A DNA stretch of 64,000 bases from Struthio camelus. Its lineage: Eukaryota > Chordata > Aves > Struthioniformes > Struthionidae. The notes under the pieces are model-generated. The model was not told the origin of the DNA. It made no database searches and saw only the letters and a list, made by a program, of their open reading frames with translations. Positions 1 through 13,200 of this stretch are shown here, piece by piece. Location of the stretch: positions 7,863,906-7,927,905 of the forward strand of contig NC_090968.1 in assembly GCF_040807025.1 (NCBI RefSeq), given 5' to 3'. Both the position numbers and the translations under genes were made by a program. Every line of letters begins with the position of its first letter. Within the stretch, counting starts at the first letter, position 1.

Positions 1-98
1 TGTGTCAGTGCATGCCATTACAAACACTTCCTCCCCAGTAGTACACCACTGGCATAGATACTCCAACACAGTAACATCTGATCCCTTTCCACAGTCAC

Positions 99-122
99 TT
101 TTTTTTTTTTTTTTTTTTTTTT
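99..122. repeat. (T)24 homopolymer
   Basis: Uninterrupted run of 24 T inside the KAT6A intron. No SINE-like body is recognisable beside it, so it is called a simple repeat and not a retroposon tail. Confidence 0.9.
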
Positions 123-3100
123 AAAGTTAACAAGTATTCTAGATTCTGCCAGACCTCCTCTTGGTCTCATTCTGGAGCATTTCTCCCCCAAAATGCACCA
201 TCTGATAGCATCCATTCACAGCTGTCTATGATAGTAATGCTTCTGATCCACTTAAATTTGGTCTATTATTATGAAGTGCTTCACGCGTTCACCAATCAAG
301 TTCAGAGTAATTTTTTAGCGCTTGGGTTTCCAGATTTACCCAGAGTACAGATGGAGGCCATCTGTTATCGACCACGACTTTTTAGACAGAGAAGTACAGT
401 CTTGGCTTCCAAGGAACCAGCTGCAATAGAGTGAATCCTAATCCTGCTCCAGCTGGGAGCTAAAGCTTGAAGAGCACCCTTGGAGAGCAAGAGTGAGCTC
501 TCCAAGTATAATTTCAATGCTCTGGTTGCAGATCCTTTAGGTACTCCACCCAAAACAAAGCAATCCAGAAACTTCCTTACTAATAACGGGAGAGTTCTTT
601 GCTTTAAGACATAGAATTAACAGGTATTACTCTAAAACAGGTACAATTTAGCAATAGCGATCACATACTTAATGGCCTCCAAAACAACTATGATGTCTTC
701 TTAGCAAAGCAACTTTCCAAAAGGATACAAGAAGTTTGGCGTCATCTGACAAACACAATGAGTGCACACAGGGATCTTAAACTATTAATTGCAATGGGGA
801 AAGACCAAAGGATGCTGCATATATAATATCCCTCAGTTAAAATGATTGATGAATACAGACAGATATAAATAGCAACACAAAATTTGGAAACACATGCCAT
901 AAGGAACACATGAGAGGTAGCAACAAAGTAAATACTGCTCTAATAATCCTCCTGTTATTCAGCCAAAAATGTTTTCCCGATTTTTTCAGGAAGCACATTC
1001 AGAACTGTTTTTATAGACCTCAATACTGTCAGATGTATTGTAGGACAATATTTAGCTGTTTACTTAAAGGCTACTACATCCCTCTCCAATTTTAACTGAT
1101 GTAAAAGCAGTTTTACAAGACTGCAAATGGAGATCAATTAATACAATTGGTACTTTCCTTTCCGTTATGACAGAAACTGTCCTACTCATTGTCCTGAGAT
1201 CACATTTCAAATGCTCTGAAAACATTCACCATGCACAGCAACTATTTCACTGTCTCTTTTGATTAATTGACTTCTTGTTATCATATTTGTTACAATAAGT
1301 TTACAGAAATTCTTACAACCATTTAAAACTGTTTTGTAGCAAGCATCAACAAAAAACCCCAGGGTGAGCTATTTCCACCTCTCCAGCCTTAACACCTGCA
1401 TCTTACTGTAGTTTAGCTCCTCACAATGATATATACCACAAAAGATCTCCTTGCTCTTAAAGCGTACTAAATATTGTTGTATTGTAGTATTGCAGTAATT
1501 GTTGAATTGCAATAATATTGTACTAAATATTAAATAGTACTAAATACCATTGTTAATTGCAGTCGTACAGTAAGAACACCTTACATAGGCCACACAAATG
1601 GTGAATCTGATTTCCCTTTGTTAAATATGTCATTACTATTTTTGTTTACAGTGAATAAATAAAGAGAACACACAGGGCAGTGAGACATCATACTCTGGCA
1701 CTGTTGGGATAACAACTTCAGCATTTCTCAAGAACTGCTGCACTAATAAGATAACACAGTTTGCCTGGGCTTTTATACAAATATCACACTCTGGTCTCCT
1801 ACATCTTCATTAGTTTTTGTCTACAGCTAGTATTCAAGTTGTGACTGGATTCTTCCTTCTAGGTTGTCCATCGTATTACACAAATTTGAGATCCAGGTAA
1901 ACAGTTCCAAAGGATGATATAAACTGCAATAAACATTGTTGTAACACATGACCATAACATTTTTGTCATCTCAAAATCATTATTGTATTTGTTTTGTAAT
2001 TGCTAAGAGACATAATTAAAAATTTGAGCATGTAGCTAGCATGCTATGACTCCTATTTGTTATATAGATTATATTATCTCGTGCTCTGTCTTATGTACTC
2101 TGTCTTTTACTCTAAATGCCAAGTTTTCTAGAACAAGATGCTTTTTGGTTACCCTTTTGTGTTGTACCAATACAATATGATTCAAACTATTAGATATCAT
2201 ATCCCTACAAATAAAAGCTACTGTACCAATGAGAACTGCTCAGGAACTCCAACCAGGACATTCCAGACCAACACAGATTCAGCGAGTCTTCTATTTCAGC
2301 ACTGTGCATTAGCAAAAGGGGGAGCGGGGGGGGAACTATTTCAACATTTCTGGTCAAAAAAACACTCTTGAAGTTATTACAGTCCTTTCCCCCAGCACTC
2401 TAAAGATGCAGCACAGAGCTGCATGAGAAGTTTCTCATAATTAAATAGATAACGAGTTTGATAGTCATATAGAAATATGATATAGTTTACTTTTCATGCT
2501 TCAAATGAATAGAGTATTTCAAACTAAGTGACTATAAAAGAGAGAAATCAGTCTTTATCATCTTGCAAAGGCAATTTTTTGTACCAGAAGGTAAGCAAAG
2601 AAATAAAAGTATTGGTGATCTAGATAAAGTATAGGTAAAGCAAGTTGCATTGCAAACTCAGAAGCATGCCATCAAGGCCTCCGATGTCCTCACGATTCAC
2701 AACAGGAGTGATTAAAGAGGCTACTGCCCCCTGCTGTCCTCTGCCCCTTCAGTGAAGGTTCCCTCCATCCAACGGCAGGAGAATTTCACATCGCAGCACA
2801 TAAAACCACCAATTTCATTTTTACAGTAACATACTGAGCTACAAACTACAGCAGTTGAGGAGTAACATACCACTCATATTGTCTTTGCAGTGGCCATGAT
2901 AATCTCTGGCAGAGATGCAAGGTGTTGGCAGGAAAACTTAATTTCCTAAATCATCCCAACAGTACCCACCCTGATCACAAACAACAACAAAAACAGTGAA
3001 AACCCTAGTCAAATCAAGCAGCAGTGAAATTTCACCAAGATACTCTATAATTTTTTTTCTGCATACCCTTCTGTCAAGGCTTTCTATTCCCAAGCACTCC

Positions 3101-4271
3101 CCAATACCTGGTACATGCTAAAACAGTGGGATCATTGATTTTGTTCAACTTCTATGAAGATGAACAGGTTCTGTCCTCAGCTATCTAAAGATATATGGCA
3201 TTCATTAGAAGATAAGTTACGATTTCTAAAGCAGCAAAGAGATTTTTCCACTTAGAAAAAGAATGTTTTTAATAATAATTTGTAGGAATTTTCCACGAAT
3301 AAAACTGATCCTCTGAACAAGTGCTAGCATACAGAAATTAACCCCAGGAAAAATACTTCAAAATCATTTCTCTCTGCAAGGAGACTAATTGTACATGAAA
3401 CAGAAGTGACAGTTATACTTTAGGGAAATCCTTCATGTATATTTAATCAGGGCTTTACTGTAGAAATTGGACAGTAATGGTACAATTACATATTTTAGAG
3501 TCCAGCTTGCACAGTATTGCACTTTGCCTGCAGATATGGGAAGAAAAAACCCATCGCTGATGGACGCTGGATTTGCTGTAGCACGTTCTTTGCTCCACAC
3601 TTGCTATCTCTTTGGCTGACCTAATGTGGGAGGCCTGACATCTACGCTTCCTGGGTTCCAGTTACGTTGAAGGGACAGTACTTGCCTGATACTTAACCAA
3701 GAAGTGGCCATTCACTGTTTTCTCTTTCATTATAATTTCAGTATAAACTCTATTTAATCCTAGTTATTGAAACAATTCGGCCATCCTCCTATCTACCTCG
3801 TCCCTTTCCACAAAAGGGGATAGGTGTCACGGATCCTAGCAATCTGTCACCTACTATACAAACAATATCAAATTCGAGTCCAGTGTTTGGTCCAGGACAT
3901 CACAAGGAAGGTAAAAATAGCTCTTAAATGCATTTCCTATTTTAGCTTCTAAACTACAGGAAACTGAAGAAAAGGCCACACTTCCCAAAAGCCTGTGCAT
4001 GAGTGAAAGCACATATAGCACTTAAAACTGAAATCAGGAGAACTCCCTTTTTGTTACCCACTCTCCCTAACAGGTAACTAAATTTCAGCACCAAGCTCTG
4101 CCTATTAGTAGGGTTTTTTTTTGGTTTGCTCGTTTTAATCCAAATAGTGTTTCTAGACTCAGGATGTCAAAACCTTACTGTTACTACCGCATTAGTGTGG
4201 GAGACCATGATGACTTGCCAGGCTTTTTGGCACTGAATGCTGTAACATAGTATTCACAGAACACTGAGGTT

Positions 4272-4316
4272 AAAAAAAAAAAAAAATCTTCGAGGAAAGA
4301 AAGAAAGAAAGAAAGA
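4272..4316. repeat. A run followed by (GAAA)n microsatellite
   Basis: Fifteen A residues are followed about ten bases later by five GAAA units. It is purine-rich and lies within the KAT6A intron. Confidence 0.85.
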
Positions 4317-4420
4317 GTTACTAAACATAACAACTTCTATAGTACTGTTTTACATTTATTTTATGTTAAACGTTTAAGGCTACAACTTTCATAGACTTCC
4401 TGCAAGCTAATCATAGTTAA

Positions 4421-4460
4421 TCTCATAATAAAAGGGAAAATCTCATAATAAAAGGGAAAA
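4421..4460. repeat. Perfect 2 x 20-bp tandem duplication
   Basis: The 20-base unit TCTCATAATAAAAGGGAAAA occurs twice back to back with no mismatch. Perfect identity suggests a recent replication-slippage duplication. Confidence 0.95.
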
Positions 4461-6981
4461 CATCCAGAGCTGAATATTTGCTTTCAGGCATCTAAACAGA
4501 AGTGACACTACTATAGAACACAGTCAGGTAAGTACTTGCAGCTCAGTGGCAGCTATATTTAAACAAACAAAAAGAAGAAAATATTATTCTTTAAGGATCC
4601 CAAATTTGGATCATATGAAAACATGAAGAGTTGTTAAATGAATATGAAGGACCAAACATGGTGCAATGATAAAAAAAATAATAACAATACAGAAATCATA
4701 ATGACATTTCTCTTATTCACAGGTTTGGGAGGCTGGGGTTATGTTGATATGGTTGCTAAGATTGCTCTAAGAATCACACTTACATTGTTGTCATACCCCT
4801 ATAGAACCTATGCAGAATGATTCCACGGCAGAGGGAAGCACACCATTCTCAAGCACACCATTCTCTCCCAATAACCCACATAACTGACTGCTGCATAGTA
4901 AGCATAAGTGTTTTGCACCTGCATAACTGGTTGAGATTTAACACTAGACAGCAGTGGAGGAAGATTATCACATAACGTCCGCATAAAAAAATTGTGCCTT
5001 AGAAACTCTGCACAATAGAAGTTGACCTTTTGGCTTCCATTGACCTGCAGGTCAATAAAAACTGGCAGAATTTACACAGATGTTTTAATCTCACATCTTC
5101 AAAATGACTCAGGAAACCAGTATGAAACTCAGCACAGGTTACACAGCACAGATACGGTATACGAAGAGCAGAAATCTAGGATCTTAGTTTAAAAAAGATC
5201 AGAAGAATTTATTGAAGAAATCCCTTGCAAAATTTCTCATATACTTACCGTGAAAGAGCTCACGGCACATAACACCCTTTCTGATGTTACTAACAACCCT
5301 TTTAATGGTTAAGCTGCTTGAACCTCGGTAAGTAGAGAGGAATTAAGGAGCATATATAATGGCCTAAAACATACACACATATTTATAGGCACACACACAC
5401 AATCTTGATTCATATATTTTACTGTGGAAAAACAAACAAACAAACAAAACCCAAGCCAAATGCAGTGTTTATAGTGGCCCATGCTATCATTCACCACTCT
5501 GACATAACCCATCTTAAGAAGCCCCCATAGAACAATTTGTCTGAAAGAAAAATCATACTGGTCCTGAGTTTTGGCACATTACAAGAAAACTGGACAGGCT
5601 GTGAAACATACTGGGGTAATAAAAATGTGCACACTTAATATTTTCCACTGTTAATACCACTCTCAATCCAGCTGCCACATGTGCCAGGCTTGTTTACAAC
5701 CAGTTTTCATGCCATTTTATAACTATACCGGTTTGACTGTGGATATCGTTGGAGCAGTACGTAAGAAACATATGTACAAAGAGCACTTAAAAAAGGATAG
5801 AAGAAGCCGACAGAATTGTCAGCATAGTAATATTTAATCCTGTGTTCCAACAGCCCACAGCACACCGCTGTTGCTGTGACCACAGTAATGCTTCCACAAT
5901 TAAAACACAAAAGAACCTTGACTAGCAATACAGCAGCTGTGTAGGTTTTTAGGAAGAAGATTCCTACAGCGCTTAAGACCATAAGTCTCTAATAGACCAT
6001 AAAGCAGCACTCTCTCTGGAGAGTGAAACTGATTTGAAAAGCATCAGCAGCCCACACTTAAAGAACTCATCATTGAGGAGGATATTTCCAACAAAAAGTC
6101 CGCATCACGGCTGAAAAACGTATCCATTTCTATGGACAGACAAAACAATTTTCATGTTCCCTAAATTCTGGACTTGTAATGCAAAGGTATGAATTACTGG
6201 CAACTTGGTCTACAATAAACAAAGAACAGACTTCAGCTTTACTCTACTACTCTAACCACAGCAGCCTAGCAGGGACAGGAAAGATACAGTATCAGTTTCA
6301 CTCAGACAACTTGATCTCAGTGTTGTAGTGGAGGGTAAAATCTTTTGCACTCAAAAGGATGGAAAGAAGACTAAAGGCATAAAAATAAGAGAAAACACAA
6401 CAGCAAAGTGTTTTACTTTTTCTTATAAACTGTACCCAAAGGTTGTGGGGCACACAAAAGGGAGCAGAAGTTCACGAGTGTTAATTCCAACATTTTCTTG
6501 CTCTCCACATCCCCTGATTTCAGTCCTCCTTTTAACTGCTATATCCTATGTACTTTTACTTCATATTTTGCAACAAATCTGTACTGAAACAAAAACTGAA
6601 TTTTTTTTGTTAATGCAGAAAGCCGCTAACACAGTATTAGGGCCCAAATGCTAATCCAGGGCTTCACTATGTTATCTGTATTCAGATAAGAAGCTGAGCT
6701 GGCAGTCTGATAAAAACATGAAAATAAGATGATCTCAAGTTTGCTTTGCAAATCCACCTCACCTTAAAGTGTGAAGGTTTACTTCCCATGTTTTGCTAAC
6801 ATAACTCTAGTAAGCCTCTCATCATGCATTCCATTCCACCATATAGAAACATAAACGTTAAGTTCCTCACAATAGGTCATTTGCAGTTTTCAGGTCTAAA
6901 GCGCGAGTTTTTACCCACTTTGATCGTGCTCAGAAATTTGGAGAAAGCAGGATCCTCAAAGCACATTGGTCACTTCTACCT

Positions 6982-7019
6982 TACAAGGTGCAAGTTAAAC
7001 TACAAGGTGCAAGTTAAAC
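6982..7019. repeat. Perfect 2 x 19-bp tandem duplication
   Basis: A 19-base unit beginning TACAAGGTGC is repeated directly without mismatch. It sits about 80 bp from the KAT6A splice donor, inside the intron. Confidence 0.9.
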
Positions 7020-7031
7020 AAATTGACCTCA

Positions 7032-7868
<837 letters not shown>

Positions 7869-7980
7869 CTGAAGAGAGGAAAGCAAAACAATTATAAATT
7901 TCCTCATTCTTTCTAGTAAATTCCATAACAGCTTCAGAGGAAGTTTTCCCACAAAGATATAAAATTTCAGCACATCTCAC

Positions 7981-8030
7981 CTCAACTTCAGGTCTTTACG
8001 CTCACAATCAGAGAAACTGTAACGTTAGGC
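7981..8030 (-). other. KAT6A: KAT6A non-coding 5' UTR exon (predicted)
   Basis: On the minus strand an acceptor (TTTTCTTCCAG) precedes a 50-nt segment followed by donor GTGAGA. The 112-bp intron from there to 7868 starts with GT and ends with AG after a good pyrimidine tract. Called from splice signals only, so it may be optional or alternative. Confidence 0.55.
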
Positions 8031-9860
8031 CTGGAAGAAAACAAGGAGAGAGTCATTTTCAAAGAACAAAACAAAACAAAGCCTAAAGTAATTCATTAAA
8101 AACAGCAGAGTTTTTAATCCATTACTGCAGTTCCAAAACATTGAAGTATATACCTAAGGTTGCATATTCACTACAAATAAAAGCATGATTTAACATGGAA
8201 ATAACTAACTCAATATATCCTAGAGGAAGGGAGGGGAAGAGTCAAAAGTTAGTTAATTCTGCACCAAGTTTTATATCATTAATGATCACCATCTACATTC
8301 ATAGGAGAAAAAAAACAAATTTAACAATTTTTAAAAAGCAGCAACTCTCATGATTTTTGCATGCTAATGACTGCACCTGAAATTTAAATAGAAAGCAGTG
8401 AGAACTGTCAAGAGCCTTGAGCAAACAGCAAGAGGGAAACTTTCAGAAATCTTCCAGGAATGTAACCATAGGTCTGATTCCCTCCTGCTAAGAAAAGCTA
8501 TGACAGTTGTTCCATCAAGGAAAAAAGTTGAAAAGAAAAACCCCACAGCTTGAGATTGTAATTAAATGTGCCACTTTCAGAGACCATAGAAAAGAAGAAT
8601 ACAACAATATAGTCTTCCATAGATGAGACACACTGAAAACACTTGAGGACAAAGTAACAGGTGACCATACACAACGAAGAGGGAAAGCTTATGTCACTGC
8701 TCATTAAAGATGCAGATGGAAGGGTACGAGGCTCTACTTCACAGTCTTTAGCACTCTTTAACAAAGGCTTTTTCTTAGTGTGGTAACAATATGTTGCGCC
8801 TAAGTTCTACTGTGAAAGCATGCTACGCCTGAAGGATTTATAAACTGTTTATTACAAGGAATAAAGATTTCATACAAGGGAAGTTTTAGTCACGAGTTAG
8901 TTGTCAACACAGTTCTCCCATTCTGCTTTCTAGGAAGTACTAAAGAATTTATCAACACACAAAACACATCTGCACACGGCATCAGACTCAACTGCACAGC
9001 TCCACATAGCCAGTCCTAGAAAGATTCAGAACTACTGCTCAAACCGGAGGAGCAGCAGTACTTGCCTAGAGCTCTCTTACCCCACCAACAGACGCAGAGG
9101 GGAGCGCGGTCCTCGAGACCCCCAGCAGAGCGAAGCGGTGCTCCGGGGGCGCCCGGCGGCCGCGCGCCCCAGGTCCCGGGCGGGAGAAGGCAGCGCTCGC
9201 CGCCCGGCGCAGCCCGGTGCCCGGGACGTTACGTAACCGCCAGCCAGGCTGGGGCGACCGCGGACGGTCCGGGGCCGGCTCGCGCACCCGCTGGCTCTCT
9301 GCGCGGCAAGCGGCCCTGCACCTGCTATCGCTCGTCCCCATCCGCACCCCGGCAGGACCCCACGCGGCGCCCCGAGGGGCGCCCTGCCCCACGCGAGGGC
9401 CTCGCTCCAGGGAAGCCCGGCGGAACCGGGCGCAGGCCGCAGCCCAGCAGCCAGCGGGCCACACACCGCCCTCCACCCCCACCCCAGGGAGACGGGCAGC
9501 GCAGCCCGGCTCCCCGCACCGGCTCGGCCGGGCCCGCGCCCGCCTCACCCGCGCTCTCTGGCGCCAGCGACCGAGCGGAGCTCAGACCGCGGCCCCGCGG
9601 CCTGCGCCGCCCGCCTCATCCGCGCTGCGCCGTGGCCGCCGCCTGCCCGCGCTCCAGGCCCGAGGGCCCAGCGGGCCCAGCGGAGCGGGCGGCCGGGCCC
9701 GGGCCTGGCGCAGAGCGGCGGCGGGGCCGGAACAGGCCGCGAGCCTGGAGCGCCCGGCAGGCCTTCCCCCTCCCCAGGCCGAGGGGCTCGCCAGCCGCCC
9801 GCGCTCGCGCTCCCCTGCACCGGGCACCCGAGCCGGCGCGGCCCCGCCAGCGCCACTTAC
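8031..9860 (-). other. KAT6A: KAT6A first intron
   Basis: It lies between the predicted first exon in the CpG island and the small leader exon. It is ordinary AT-rich sequence up to about 9050, then enters the GC-rich island. No protein-coding match was seen on either strand. Confidence 0.55.
9228..9237. promoter_or_regulatory. GTTACGTAAC palindrome (PAR-bZIP/NFIL3 D-box type)
   Basis: Perfect 10-bp palindrome containing TTACGTAA, the consensus for PAR-bZIP factors (DBP, HLF, TEF) and NFIL3. It lies in the KAT6A island, about 150 bp upstream (minus-strand sense) of the alternative donor at 9081. The function is inferred from the motif. Confidence 0.5.
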
Positions 9861-9945
9861 CGAGGCCTGCGGGAGCCGAGGACCGAGAGGCAAAGGCCGG
9901 ACGGCGGCGAAGCCCGAAACTGACACGGCGGCCATCTTGGGTCCG
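9861..9945 (-). other. KAT6A: KAT6A non-coding exon 1 (predicted; start approximate)
   Basis: A strong minus-strand donor (CTCG|GTAAGTG) ends at 9861. The transcription start is placed near 9945 because the YY1 motif at 9928-9941 usually lies just downstream of the start in CpG promoters and points the same way. The 5' boundary is an estimate. Confidence 0.5.
9928..9941 (-). promoter_or_regulatory. KAT6A: YY1 motif (CAAGATGGCCGCC)
   Basis: The minus strand reads CCAAGATGGCCGCC, close to the YY1 consensus AAGATGGCGGC. In TATA-less CpG promoters it often sits at +1 to +30 in the transcribed orientation, which supports a minus-strand start here. Confidence 0.6.
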
Positions 9946-10260
9946 GAGCTCTGCGATGGGGGGAGGGGGCGTGGGAGGGGAACAGCCCGCGGCGGGCGGG
10001 GGCGCGCGCGGGGAACAGCGCGGCGGGAGCGGGAGCGGGAGCAGGGGCCGCCGGGGGCGGCCGTGGGGCCGGGCCGGGGGCTGCGGCTGCGGCGGGGCCG
10101 GGGCCGGGGCCGGGCGGCCGGCGGCGAGAGGGCGGCGGCCGGAGCGGGGCCGGAGCGGCGGCGGCGGCGCTCGGCGAAGGCCGCTGGAGGCACAGCCCGG
10201 CGGGCGGCGGGACGCGGGAGCCGTGAGGTGGGACTGTGCCGCGCCGGGACCGCGGTAGCG

Positions 10261-13200
10261 GGAGGGCTCGGGCTAGTGGCCGCGCTCTGTTCACAGATGA
10301 CTGTAATCTCTGAGTTAGGAAATTCATCTCCTAGGCTCGATTAAGCATGTACGTGGAACAATAATTGTGTTTCTTTCTGACTTCAAGATACTGAAGTGAT
10401 GCAGTATCCTGAAGTAATGACACCATGTACGTTGGAAGGGAGTTCTGCCTTGCCTGTAGCTCTCTGCTGCCCGGAGACCTTGTCTGTTTTTAGAGTTTTT
10501 TTCTTTTAAAGGGCGTTTTGTTGGGGCCAGCAATACGTTCTCTCAAACTGCCGCGACAGCCCCGTGCTGACTCGCAGCCGGGGGGAGCTGGCCTGCAGCC
10601 CCGGGGCTCCCAGATGAAGGACTGCGGACTTGCAGCTTCCTGCACGTGGAAGGTAACAATTTCGAATGAGTTTCGGGTTCAGCTGCCCAAAGGTAGATCG
10701 CACACAGCAGCAAACCTGTTTTCCTTGAGAAGGTGTAAAGTAGTAGTTACACCTGCGGATATTTAGATGCTGCTCTATATTTAGGTCTCTTTGTAAAATA
10801 ATTTGCATGGCTTTCTGACGTTATCTCTGATATAACACACTCTTTTGAGATATGTTCCAGTTTGTAGTGCAAAAATACATTGGTAGAACATTAGCTATTC
10901 TACACTGAAATAACGTGGGACTTACCTACGTATTTGATCTTGCTTCTGCAATAGGCTCCGCGAAGCTGGCTGTTTGTCACTGAAGTCAGTGTCTGTTTGA
11001 ACACAAAGGCCCACCTTCTTTGGTTAATTTATAGAACAGTGTGATTTTTCTTCTACTTTGAGCGTACGCTATACTGATCAAACGTGTCAAAAGTAGACAA
11101 ATTCACAAACTCTTATATTTTAAATTAGAGCATTGTCCCCTACATAATATTTGATTAAAATAACTTCATTGGGTTATCTGTACTGTATGGTTATGTTTTG
11201 TATGCAAGTCTGTAGCCTTTCTTTCTAGCTCTGTTATAGTTTTGCACATGCTCATTAGAAAGGCACTTTTTGCCATTGACTTAAAGGAGAAGTATTGTGT
11301 AAAATTTCATGTTAGCTTCCCTTTTTGAGAAAAGAAAAAAATAAAATCTTAAGAAATGTTTTGGAGACAGAATTGATAAACTTGTGGGGTTTTCTGAATG
11401 TCTTTGTTTAGCGTCTTGAAATGAGAAATTTCTTTGTTGAGCAAGAGGAACTCTTATGACATTTTAACACAATAGATTGTTCAGTAAGAAAGTACATGTT
11501 TTCAGTTACTTATTACTTGAACTGCTCAGGGAAGTAATTGACTTTGAAGTGCTATTGTATTAGATACCACACAACTAGTTCTGTTTCTGCCCTGTAGATG
11601 GGAGAGGTCTGGCCTTGCCTTTCCAGAGTTGGCTTCTCGCTACAAATTCTTCTCTCCTACCTATTCCCAAACCTTCACAGGTCAGTGCTGCATGGCTTCT
11701 AGTACCTTAAATTATGAGACTGTGGTGCTAAATTCAGAAAAGCTCGTAAAGATATCAACATAACATATACAGAAGACAACATGAGTAAGCACAGCAAGTA
11801 CTGGGGAGATTCAGTACGTAACGGTGAAACCAAACTTTCTGTGCTCCTTGAACAGAGTATCAGCCTATGGACTGCTTTTTGTCTCAGAATTTGCAGTAGG
11901 TTATTATTAGCACCCTTGCAAAATTAATTGATATTGTACAGTATTTCAGAAATGAAAAATAGCCTGTTTTCTTCTACTTTCTTTTTTTTATTTTTCACAG
12001 CACAGGCTGACAGTTATATCATCAGAATTCCTGCATATGGCAAACTACAGATGGTAAGGAATTGTTTTATCATAAAGATAGCGCACAGTTTGGCAACACC
12101 ATTTTGTAACATGGCTCTTTGACTGTGCCTAGGCTTCCCTGGGGGTTTGTGTACCTGAAGTGAAGTATACTGAGCTGTTTTCAGGATGTCACTAAGGTAC
12201 CCAGCTATACAGAATTCTGTTCTGGCAGCAGCATCTGCAGTGTTCTCCTTTTAGTTTCCAGTTTCTATAAGCTCCCGAGCCACTGTGCAGAAAAGCACTT
12301 ATTCACTTTCAGAACAAAATATGATCTCTGTGCTAACAGGTTGGAAACAGACAGGGGGCATTTCTGCAGGAGTAAACAGCTGTTTAACTGCAAATTACTC
12401 CCTGCAGATGCCAGTAAAGTTCTGGAAAATTCTTGGAAAAGTTTAAATTTCAGAGTAGCGTCCCAGCTACGCAGGAACTCCTTAAAGGTCAGAACTGCTC
12501 AAGGGATTTTGACAAGGTATCCCTCATGATTACTTTTTCATAAATCTGTAGGGTTTTGAAGAAAAATGTATTCCCCCTCTTCCCTCAACAACCTTTTCCT
12601 CTGGTGTGCATAAATAATTTATTATTCCCTGGTTGCTCTTGCATCAGTACTAACATTCCTGACGATTAAAAAACGTGATGTTACCAGAGGAAAAATACAG
12701 AAGCAACAACATTGTGAACTGAGTAAATGTTCACAATTTTGATGAGGAATGCAAGCAATCTGAAGGAAATACGTTGTTTTAAAACAACGTATAATACAGT
12801 CAAACCTCTGAGTAGTGTTCTCATGAGACAAAAAGGAAATACCTATATTGAAAAGAGATACCCCTCCCTGCAGTTTTTAATTTCCAGGTTTAAAATAGAA
12901 AGGTTTGAGCTTCTCAAAGAGCCTTATATATGTATAAAGGTTTTTGTTATGCATAGGAACAAAAACTACATATGCTGTTGGTCAATTTAACTGTGTTGCT
13001 GGTTCCTATCTACCGTACTTATATGGCTCCCATTAATACACTCTCCAGGTGCCTCATAGCCTAATGTAGTAATCCTTACAATACCTTTTTGTTAAAAGTA
13101 AAATGATGATTTAAAAATAATAATTTTAAATTTAAAATACTGTCATAATTAAATGTCTAACTGTTATCCCTATGCTGATCTTAAGCGTGTAATCCATTTA

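Larger units (their letters stand above)
9062..10260. promoter_or_regulatory. KAT6A: CpG-island promoter of KAT6A (probably bidirectional)
   Basis: About 1.2 kb of very GC-rich, CpG-dense DNA with sharp edges. It holds many overlapping stop-free frames on both strands, which is typical of GC-rich DNA and is not evidence of coding. No TATA box is evident. A YY1 site, a D-box palindrome and several minus-strand donors (near 9861 and 9081) fit KAT6A transcription starting here. A divergent transcript to the right is possible. Confidence 0.85.

Noticed and set aside
9062-10344. Long open frames (up to 398 codons) on both strands in the KAT6A CpG island
   Set aside because: The products are Arg/Gly/Pro/Ala-rich in every frame at once, as expected when GC-rich DNA lacks stop codons; none resembles a protein.
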